DNA of 7,514 nt. Origin: Acidimicrobiia bacterium. GTDB lineage: Bacteria; Actinomycetota; Acidimicrobiia; Acidimicrobiales; Hopanoidiivorantaceae. Positions 1 through 4,884 of the stretch are shown here, in pieces. Made by a program: the position numbers and the translations under genes. Positions within the stretch are counted from its first letter, which is position 1, and each line of letters opens with the position of its first letter. The notes beneath the pieces are model-generated. The model was not told the origin of the DNA, searched no databases, and saw nothing but the letters and a program-made list of their open reading frames with translations. The stretch lies in contig JAHRAM010000174.1 of assembly GCA_020027305.1 (NCBI GenBank), positions 1 to 7,514 on the forward strand, in the 5' to 3' direction.

Positions 1-217
1 CTTCTGCTGTTTTTGAGCCGGTGCCATATGGCCCTTCTGGTAGGGTTCTTGTTTGGGATTCTGTAGGAGCACTAGGAGTTCTAAAGATACCTGGCCCAAA
101 TGGCGCACTTACAAGCAAGCTGATAACTAATGGTCCACAGATTAGGAGGACAATAGAAAAAGCTCGTTTTTTAAATTTGGAAATTTTGCCTGTAGGCATA
201 TTTACGCTACCTTTCAT
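1..217 (-). CDS. N-terminus of an unidentified membrane-anchored or exported protein (runs off the left edge)
   Basis: Read leftward, an open frame starts at ATG 217-215 and stays open to the window edge (72 complete codons). An in-frame TGA lies three codons upstream, so the frame cannot extend further back. The N-terminus is basic (residues 8-19 are rich in Lys and Arg: KISKFKKR), followed by a hydrophobic segment at about 20-40 (AFSIVLLICGPLVISLLVSA) and then a Pro/Ser/Thr-rich stretch and PEGPYGTGSKTAE. This is the layout of a signal anchor or uncleaved signal peptide with the rest outside the cell. A second ATG at 199-197 has a weak AAAGG about 10 nt upstream and may be the true start, giving MPTGKISKF. 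I do not recognise the family. The pattern after the anchor loosely recalls DUF4350-type proteins, but that is a guess. The plus-strand frame over the same bases has no protein-like features and is treated as a shadow. Confidence 0.6.
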   Translation of the reverse strand, partial: MKGSVNMPTGKISKFKKRAFSIVLLICGPLVISLLVSAPFGPGIFRTPSAPTESQTRTLPEGPYGTGSKTAE

Positions 218-249
218 TTCAATTCAATTTTCTATTTTTCCTTTGTAGT

Positions 250-315
250 TAATAATATCGTTCATTTCAAACCTATATTAGAAATAGCATATATTATTTG
301 TAAGCGATATTATTA
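250..315. repeat. 11-bp perfect inverted repeat upstream of the leftmost gene
   Basis: TAATAATATCG at 250-260 is the exact reverse complement of CGATATTATTA at 305-315, with 44 bp between the arms. The arms flank the candidate promoter elements at 275-303, so they could be paired sites for a dimeric regulator. The sequence is very AT-rich, which raises the chance of a random match, and the loop is long for an RNA hairpin. Confidence 0.3.
275..303 (-). promoter_or_regulatory. Putative sigma-70-type promoter for the leftmost gene
   Basis: On the minus strand TTACAA (303-298) is followed after exactly 17 nt by TAATAT (280-275). This would place the transcription start near 268, about 50 nt before ATG 217. 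It lies in the 175-bp, very AT-rich spacer (218-392) between the small membrane gene and the leftmost gene. In such AT-rich DNA a match of this quality can arise by chance, so this is a candidate only. I see nothing else in the spacer apart from the inverted repeat described separately. Confidence 0.3.
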
Positions 316-392
316 GCATTAATCTTAAATTAGTTTAGTCAATTTATCCATTTTTGAAACAACTTTAATATACACGTTTTGTTTAATTTAAA

Positions 393-659
393 TTATTTTA
401 TTTGCCGCCCAATCGCTACCGCTCTCTCGCCTGTTTTTTGTCGAAGCTCAATCGCTACCGCTCTCTCGCCGGGTGTATTTTGCTCTTGTCTATTGAGGAT
501 GTTCCATAAGATAATACCAAAAACACTGGCTGTGAGAGTAATAATTGCAACTATTACCACAGTTTGAACTGTTGCACCTCTATCATCTCTATCATCAATG
601 AGATGTTTGTCAAATTTTAGGACGGCTATTTTTGCTATAAATTTTTTAATGTTCTCCAT
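393..659 (-). CDS. Small single-span membrane protein with a pilin/TadE-like hydrophobic segment
   Basis: An 88-residue frame starts at ATG 659-657, with an in-frame TGA four codons upstream that fixes the furthest possible start. The protein has a charged N-terminus (residues 1-28, ending DDRDDRG), one hydrophobic span (about 29-54, ATVQTVVIVAIITLTASVFG), then NILNRQEQ and a repetitive charged tail. The junction RG followed by A-T-V-Q-T-V-V-I-V-A resembles the prepilin or TadE-type junction, where peptidase cleaves after Gly before a hydrophobic helix. The usual Glu at +5 is not present: Gln is at +4. By inference it is a minor pilin-like or pseudopilin protein, or simply a small membrane protein. 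No other pilus gene is visible, apart from the unidentified membrane-anchored gene downstream on the same strand. No Shine-Dalgarno sequence precedes the start. The tail contains a duplicated 13-residue unit (GERAVAI...RQ), described separately. Confidence 0.6.
   Translation of the reverse strand: MENIKKFIAKIAVLKFDKHLIDDRDDRGATVQTVVIVAIITLTASVFGIILWNILNRQEQNTPGERAVAIELRQKTGERAVAIGRQIK
410..470. repeat. Tandem duplication (22-bp identical cores, 39-bp period) inside the small membrane gene
   Basis: Bases 410-431 and 449-470 are identical over 22 bp, beginning CAATCGCTACC and ending CTCTCTCGCC on the plus strand. On the coding strand each core encodes GERAVAI. The repeats are offset by 39 bp, so the frame is kept (13 codons). 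Similarity continues past the core with a small deletion: GERAVAIELRQKT in the first unit and GERAVAIGRQIK in the second, the second ending at the stop codon. The cores are clearly GC-rich (about 60%) while the flanking DNA is strongly AT-rich, so the unit looks foreign to its surroundings. Two copies only, in frame and inside a gene, argue against a CRISPR. Confidence 0.85.
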
Positions 660-802
660 TTTGGTTTTTCATACTCAGTTCTTTTTAGTAGCTTGGTTTT
701 TTATAATATTTAGGTTTTTTTGAGGATAGCATCTAAATTTGACATTTACTCCTTGCCCTCCCCACTTATTAATTTTAGGTGAAAATTGGTAAGTTTTCAA
801 AT

Positions 803-1756
803 TTAAGTTTTTTGCATTATAGCTGTTGTAAGGGTGCCTGAATTGAACGTCATTGGCCTTGTCATTACATTAAAAAAACCTGCTCTTTCTAAGCCAGCTT
901 TAAGTTCTTCTTCGGTTGGAAGAAACTCCACCGATTGTGGAAGGTATTTGTAGGCTTTTTTATCTGAGAGCATGCCGCCGATGAGAGGGACAACTTGTCC
1001 GAAATAAAGCCTGTGTAGAAATTTAATAATATGTTTTTTTGGTATTCCCACTTCTAGCAAGCATAAGATAGCTCCAGATTTTAAGGTGCGCCCAATTTCT
1101 ACAAGGGCGGCATCTATATCTGTAAGGTTGCGAAGTGCAAAACCCATAACTGCGCCATCAAAAGATTTATTAGCGATGGGCAATTTGAGTAAATCGGCAC
1201 ATATTAAATCAGCATTTATTTTTGGCTGTTGTTTTGTTTCGCCCCCCCTTTTCTTTTTCCAAGCTCTTTTCTCAATTCGGGTTTTTGCTATCTCCAACAT
1301 GTTTTTTGAGAAATCTACTCCTACAAAATTCAGCCCTTCAAGAGATATGTCTGAGAATTTATTTTTCTCGCTGCTTCTCCCTCCGACTTTTTTATTACGC
1401 AAAATAAAGTCACCATTTATGATGAAGTCGGAAGTTCCGCAGGCAAAGTCAGCTACCACAGGTGTTTTAGTTTTATTTTTGTTTGTGTCCCCATAATCTT
1501 CACTTGATGATTTGCCTGGTGCCTGATTTAGAGACTGGTTCAAAACGAGTGATTGTCCTAAAGCTCTGAGAGCTTTTTTTCGCCAGCGGCGGTCAAGCCC
1601 AAATGTCAAGATGGTGTTCATTAGGTCGTACCGTTTAGCGATACGATTAAACATTTCCATTACAAACGCCTGTTTTTTCTCAGGGGAGGCAAGAGCTTCT
1701 CCCAATGTTTTGTTTTTGTCCTTTTCCTTTTCTTTTTCTTTCATTTTGGTTTCCAC
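803..1756 (-). CDS. menG: Demethylmenaquinone methyltransferase (UbiE/MenG family) with hydrophilic insertions
   Basis: This SAM-dependent C-methyltransferase carries out the last step of menaquinone synthesis, converting demethylmenaquinone to menaquinone. Family signatures appear in order: MFNRIAKRYDLMNTILTFG (residues 35-53) and DRRWRKKAL; motif I VADFACGTSD (101-110), where the usual last Gly is Ser; VGVDFSKNML (145-154); ADLLKLP (187-193); FALRNLTD (206-213); GRTLKSGA (222-229); KYLPQSVEFLPTEEEL (270-285); and RAGFFNV near the C-terminus. At 317 residues it is about 80 longer than the usual 230-245. The excess is in a Lys/Glu-rich N-terminus (4-16) and three Lys/Asn/Ser-rich insertions at about 67-98, 115-139 and 164-180. 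The start is uncertain: GTG 1756, as used here, or ATG four codons later (1744). Neither has a good Shine-Dalgarno sequence. It follows mshD by 70 bp on the same strand and may be co-transcribed with it. The core motifs are intact, so it is probably active. Confidence 0.92.
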   Translation of the reverse strand: METKMKEKEKEKDKNKTLGEALASPEKKQAFVMEMFNRIAKRYDLMNTILTFGLDRRWRKKALRALGQSLVLNQSLNQAPGKSSSEDYGDTNKNKTKTPVVADFACGTSDFIINGDFILRNKKVGGRSSEKNKFSDISLEGLNFVGVDFSKNMLEIAKTRIEKRAWKKKRGGETKQQPKINADLICADLLKLPIANKSFDGAVMGFALRNLTDIDAALVEIGRTLKSGAILCLLEVGIPKKHIIKFLHRLYFGQVVPLIGGMLSDKKAYKYLPQSVEFLPTEEELKAGLERAGFFNVMTRPMTFNSGTLTTAIMQKT

Positions 1757-1824
1757 ACTTTTATTTTTTGTAAGAATTCTCGCTTATCGTGTTTGTCTCA
1801 TTTCAAATTTATTGGTGTCGTTCT

Positions 1825-1844
1825 GCTTACAACCTTTTGTAAGC
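1825..1844. repeat. 8-bp perfect hairpin across the mshD stop codon
   Basis: GCTTACAA (1825-1832) and TTGTAAGC (1837-1844) are exact reverse complements with a 4-nt loop. On the mshD mRNA the hairpin covers the last codons (Tyr-Lys-Arg-Leu) and the stop. No T-run follows on either strand, so it is not a standard intrinsic terminator. It may stabilise the mRNA end or slow transcription before menG, or it may be chance. The plus-strand copy has the same symmetry, so strand cannot be assigned from the repeat alone. Confidence 0.45.
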
Positions 1845-2519
1845 GCGATTTACGGATTCTAATTTCATCCCAAGTTCTTTGTAGATGGCATTTGCGGCAT
1901 GGTTGTCTGATTCAACAAATAATATTCCGTGTCCAAGCCCTCTTTCTGCAAGGTGTTGAAAACCACGAGCAGTTAGAGGTTTTCCAAGTCCATGCCCGTG
2001 CATAGAAGGGTCAAGCCCAACCATATAGATTTCACCTTTGGCTGGATTCCCATTTTGAGGTGGATGAATTTTCGTCCAGCAAAACCCGATTAGCTTTTCG
2101 TCTTGGTGGAGTAACAAAAAGTCATCTGGGTCGTACCAGCTTTGGCTAAACCGCTTTTTTAATTCTGCTTCATCCATGTTTGCTTCTTCAGGGTGCCATT
2201 CAAAAGCGCGGTTTTGAACTTCTAAGAATTCATCTGTGTCACCATCTCTAAATGGGCGAATATTTAGTTTTTCAGCCCCAGTAAGTTTTTCTTGTGGCAG
2301 TGGAAGCCCACAGCTAAGTTGGTATAAGTCTCGATAAGAGACAAACCCATACTTTTCTGCCAGCTCATCATTTTCTGCTTCCGCACCTAAAACATTTTCT
2401 ATCCAGAGATGAATATTTGCTTCGTTGCCGCCCTTAGCAAGCACATCTTTAATTGCAGATGAAAGAAGCTCCTCCTTTTCACGGGTGGTAAGACTTCCAT
2501 CTATTTGAATTTCGTCCAT
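1827..2519 (-). CDS. mshD: Mycothiol synthase (GNAT acetyltransferase), shortened N-terminal domain
   Basis: MshD transfers an acetyl group from acetyl-CoA to Cys-GlcN-Ins, the last step in making mycothiol, the main actinobacterial thiol. The C-terminal half is a complete GNAT domain (about 85-230) with MshD-specific blocks: NRAFEWHPEE (103-112), YDPDDFLLL (129-137), LIGFCWTKIH (143-152), GEIYMVGLDPSMHGHGLG (162-179, containing the acetyl-CoA loop HGHGLG), VESDNHAANAIYKELGM (202-218) and SVNRAY (222-227). Known MshD proteins have about 300-315 residues and two GNAT domains. Here only the end of the first domain remains: HLWIENVLGAEAE...LAEKYGFVSYRDLYQLSCGLP (37-73). It lacks the front half and its acetyl-CoA loop. 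From memory of the family, the N-terminal domain is not catalytic, so activity may survive. There is no Shine-Dalgarno sequence; a TATAAA 10 nt upstream suggests a leaderless mRNA. It is divergent from nth. Confidence 0.88.
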   Translation of the reverse strand: MDEIQIDGSLTTREKEELLSSAIKDVLAKGGNEANIHLWIENVLGAEAENDELAEKYGFVSYRDLYQLSCGLPLPQEKLTGAEKLNIRPFRDGDTDEFLEVQNRAFEWHPEEANMDEAELKKRFSQSWYDPDDFLLLHQDEKLIGFCWTKIHPPQNGNPAKGEIYMVGLDPSMHGHGLGKPLTARGFQHLAERGLGHGILFVESDNHAANAIYKELGMKLESVNRAYKRL

Positions 2520-2575
2520 TTTATTAACTTTATAATTTCATAGGCATAAAATGTATTAAATATGACTTTATATAT
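2520..2575. promoter_or_regulatory. Divergent promoter region between mshD and nth
   Basis: This 56-bp, very AT-rich gap must hold the start signals for both directions. On the minus strand, TATAAA (2534-2529) lies 9 nt before the mshD ATG, so transcription would begin within a few bases of the start codon: a leaderless transcript. On the plus strand, TATAAT occurs at 2531-2536 and several TATA-like steps lie at 2569-2576, right before the nth start. No convincing -35 elements are visible. Confidence 0.45.
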
Positions 2576-3280
2576 ATGAATGTGATATACAAAATGGAGA
2601 AAGCAAAACCAAAACCAACCTCTAAACCTAAAACATCTCAGAGGTTAAAAACTCCCAAAGGGCGAGCGGCCACTGCTAATCGGCGGTTGAAGCTGGAATA
2701 CTCAAATGTGAAATGCGCTCTCAACCATCGCTCACCATTCCAGCTTTTGGTGGCCACCATATTGTCTGCCCAGTGTACTGACAAGCGAGTGAACATGGTG
2801 ACGCCAGCTTTATTCAAAAAATATTCAACGCCAGCAAAGTTAGCAGCCGCACGAATGGGAGAACTTTGTAAACTCATTCACAGCACTGGGTTTTATCGCT
2901 CAAAGGCAAAAAACCTCATCTCAATGGCACAGTCGCTTGTGGCAGATTATGGAGGAAAAGTGCCAAACCAGATTGAAGATTTGGTGAAGCTTGGTGGGGT
3001 TGGGCGAAAAACGGCAAATGTGATTTTGAGTGTGGCGATGGGAAAACCTGGTTTACCAGTTGATACCCATGTGAAGCGCCTCTCAAATAGGATTGGCATG
3101 ACCCAGCAAACCGACCCGGTAAAAATTGAAATGGAGTTAAATCCCTTTGTACCAGCCAAAGAACGTGGGGATTTCAGCCTTCGATTAATTCAGCATGGAA
3201 GAGAAGTGTGTTTTGCCAAGAGACCAGTTTGTGATGGGTGCGTTTTAAATGATTATTGTCCCTCAGCTTTTAGTTTTTAG
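2576..3280 (+). CDS. nth: Endonuclease III (DNA glycosylase/AP lyase)
   Basis: Nth removes oxidised pyrimidines from DNA and nicks the abasic site in base-excision repair. The protein of 234 residues has the helix-hairpin-helix LGGVGRKTANV with the catalytic Lys at 145, the catalytic Asp at 163 (PVDTHVKRLSNR), and a complete [4Fe-4S] loop with Cys at 212, 219, 222 and 228 (spacing C-x6-C-x2-C-x5-C). The segment FQLLVATILSAQCTDKRVN (56-74) is also typical. An N-terminal extension of about 35 residues is rich in Lys and Pro (KAKPKPTSKPK); basic extensions of this kind occur in actinobacterial Nth proteins. Two starts are possible: ATG 2576 or ATG 2594 (MEKAKPKP). The later one removes six residues of no family value. 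Neither has a Shine-Dalgarno sequence. The gene is divergent from mshD and 67 bp upstream of hisD, so it may share transcripts with the his genes. Confidence 0.95.
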   Translation: MNVIYKMEKAKPKPTSKPKTSQRLKTPKGRAATANRRLKLEYSNVKCALNHRSPFQLLVATILSAQCTDKRVNMVTPALFKKYSTPAKLAAARMGELCKLIHSTGFYRSKAKNLISMAQSLVADYGGKVPNQIEDLVKLGGVGRKTANVILSVAMGKPGLPVDTHVKRLSNRIGMTQQTDPVKIEMELNPFVPAKERGDFSLRLIQHGREVCFAKRPVCDGCVLNDYCPSAFSF

Positions 3281-3347
3281 GTGTATCTTGTGTTTATGGT
3301 TAATTTTTGTGTTTTAGATTTTGTGATTTAAGTGAATTGTTTGAGCG

Positions 3348-4754
3348 ATGGAAGTTAATTTTATTCGAGTCGATTTCAAAGAGGAACAAGCTAAGCAAAG
3401 ACAAGGCCTGCCCTTCTTAGAACGTGCTTTCACCAGCACACGATATTTGCGAGTCAGAAAGCAAGTGCAAAAAATTATTGCTGAGATTGAAAAAACCGGT
3501 GAAGCTGGTGTGTTGAAGTTTGCAAAAAAGTTTGATGGGTTTAGTGGGGACAATATAAAAAACATAAAAGTTTCAGAAAGCGAGATTGAAGCATCCACGA
3601 AAAGAATTTCTCCAGAGTTGCTTTCTGCAATTGAGTTAGCAGCTGAGCGGATAAGAAAGCATTACTCACAAAATAAAAATAGTGAAGACATTAAAGAGAT
3701 AGAAGATACTATTGAGAGAAAAAATAATAGTGAAATTGCAGATGGCAACAAAAACGTTGAGCAATTAAATTCCAAAGCGGACACACTAACTGTTGCCACC
3801 AAAACCTTGCCACTAGAAGTTGCAGGAGTTTATGTTCCAGGTGGGAATGCCAAATATCCATCTTCGGTTTTAATGAATGTTATCCCAGCTCAAGTTGCTG
3901 GTGTTAAAAAGATAGTTGTATGTACTCCTCCAAATAGCGAAGGCAAGATTTCAGATGAAGTGCTTTCAGCGATTGCAGTCGCTTCAAAAAATTCAAATGT
4001 TGAAGTTTATGCTTTAGGGGGCATTCAAGCTGTTGCTGCCATGGCATTTGGTTTTGTTGCTCCTAAGGTTGATGTGATTTGTGGGCCAGGAAATGCATTT
4101 GTAGCAGAGGCTTTGTCTATCGTTTCTGCCGCGTCGCTAGTTCGAGTTCCACCCTCTGTGGCTGGACCGTCAGAGATTGCAATAATTTGTGATAAAACAA
4201 CTGACCCCACACATCTAGCACTTGATTTGTTGGCACAAATTGAACATGGAGTTGACGGGCTTGCTTTTGTTGTTAGTTGGGATGAAGAAATCTTTGAAAA
4301 ACTTCAAAAAGAGCTGAATGAAAAATTAGAAAACAAAAGCACTTTTACACAAAGTGGTGCCAAAGAAAACATAGAAATATATGTTGTGGCGGTCAAAGAT
4401 AAAGAGCAAGCTGTGGAGCTAATTAATATGTCAGCTCCAGAACACCTTCAAATAGATTGTGAGTTGTCCTTGCAACAGGAAATAGCTGCACAAATAAAAA
4501 ATGTTGGAGCGGTATTTTGTGGGTTGCCGACTGCTATAGGGGATTATGTGGCTGGGCCATCTCACACCCTTCCAACTGGGGGCTCTGCTAAATTTTCTGG
4601 CGCAATTTCACTTAGCGACTTCCAAAAAACTATAAATATTATTTCTGGTGATATTAGCAACGTAGAAAATAAGGAGCTAGCAGATGCAACCATAACTCTT
4701 GCAAAAGCAGAAGGGCTAGAACTTCACGCCCAATCTATAGAAAGCCGTCTATAA
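3348..4754 (+). CDS. hisD: Histidinol dehydrogenase with an extra charged loop
   Basis: HisD is a zinc enzyme that oxidises L-histidinol to L-histidine in two NAD+-dependent steps, the last of the pathway. Zinc ligands and catalytic residues are all present: Gln297 and His300 (AQIEHGVD), Glu365-His366 (SAPEHLQI), Asp399 (GDYVAGPSHTLPTGGSAKFS) and His460 (EGLELHAQSIESRL). Other family blocks are VYVPGGNAKYPSSVLMN (161-177) and ICGPGNAFVAEAL. The protein has 468 residues against the usual 430-440. The surplus sits between HYSQNK and LPLEVAG (about 107-148), a Lys/Glu/Asn-rich stretch that replaces a short loop. The start is firm: an in-frame TGA lies two codons before the ATG. No Shine-Dalgarno sequence precedes it. 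It is the first his gene; the 67-bp spacer after nth is strikingly poor in C. Confidence 0.97.
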   Translation: MEVNFIRVDFKEEQAKQRQGLPFLERAFTSTRYLRVRKQVQKIIAEIEKTGEAGVLKFAKKFDGFSGDNIKNIKVSESEIEASTKRISPELLSAIELAAERIRKHYSQNKNSEDIKEIEDTIERKNNSEIADGNKNVEQLNSKADTLTVATKTLPLEVAGVYVPGGNAKYPSSVLMNVIPAQVAGVKKIVVCTPPNSEGKISDEVLSAIAVASKNSNVEVYALGGIQAVAAMAFGFVAPKVDVICGPGNAFVAEALSIVSAASLVRVPPSVAGPSEIAIICDKTTDPTHLALDLLAQIEHGVDGLAFVVSWDEEIFEKLQKELNEKLENKSTFTQSGAKENIEIYVVAVKDKEQAVELINMSAPEHLQIDCELSLQQEIAAQIKNVGAVFCGLPTAIGDYVAGPSHTLPTGGSAKFSGAISLSDFQKTINIISGDISNVENKELADATITLAKAEGLELHAQSIESRL

Positions 4755-4811
4755 ATATTGTTTAGTATAAAAATAACAAGATGATAACCTTCTTTTGAAA
4801 TTTATATATTT

Positions 4812-4884
4812 ATATAATGTCAAAATAATATCTACATATACCCATATATCACATACACCTCCCATATCTCACATATAATGTCAA
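4812..4884. repeat. Duplicated start region and 20-bp imperfect tandem repeat before hisC
   Basis: The 12-mer ATATAATGTCAA occurs at 4812-4823 and again at 4873-4884, where its ATG is the hisC start. Between them, 4841-4860 and 4861-4880 form an adjacent imperfect 20-bp tandem pair (CCCATATATCACATACACCT and CCCATATCTCACATATAATG), with a weaker third relative (AATATCTACATATA, 4827-4840). The upstream ATG (4817) opens a three-codon frame, ATG TCA AAA TAA. The whole 123-bp spacer between hisD and hisC is AT-rich and contains no Shine-Dalgarno sequence or terminator hairpin. It may contain an internal promoter for hisC. Confidence 0.7.

Noticed and set aside
21..248. Plus-strand open frame of 75 codons at the left edge
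   Set aside because: It overlaps a minus-strand frame with a clear basic N-terminus and hydrophobic anchor, and its own translation has no recognisable features and ends in AT-rich spacer DNA.
410..470. CRISPR-like direct repeats
   Set aside because: Only two repeats, in frame within a coding sequence, with similarity continuing into the supposed spacer; no cas genes.
1086..1496. Plus-strand open frame of 136 codons opposite menG
   Set aside because: It is antisense to a gene with unmistakable methyltransferase motifs; its Phe/Ser/Leu-rich translation mirrors the Lys/Glu-rich codons of menG.
2638..3159. Minus-strand frames inside nth
   Set aside because: They are antisense to the conserved helix-hairpin-helix and iron-sulfur coding regions and have no domain signals.
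2576..3280. MutY instead of endonuclease III
   Set aside because: The length, the LGGVGRKTANV motif with catalytic Lys145 and the lack of a C-terminal NUDIX-like domain fit Nth; MutY lacks this Lys.
3281..3347. T-box or histidine leader peptide upstream of hisD
   Set aside because: No run of His codons, no T-box sequence and no competing stems visible; the spacer is too short for a T-box leader.
4755..4877. Terminator or attenuator between hisD and hisC
   Set aside because: No GC-rich stem followed by a T-run; the repeats here are direct rather than inverted.
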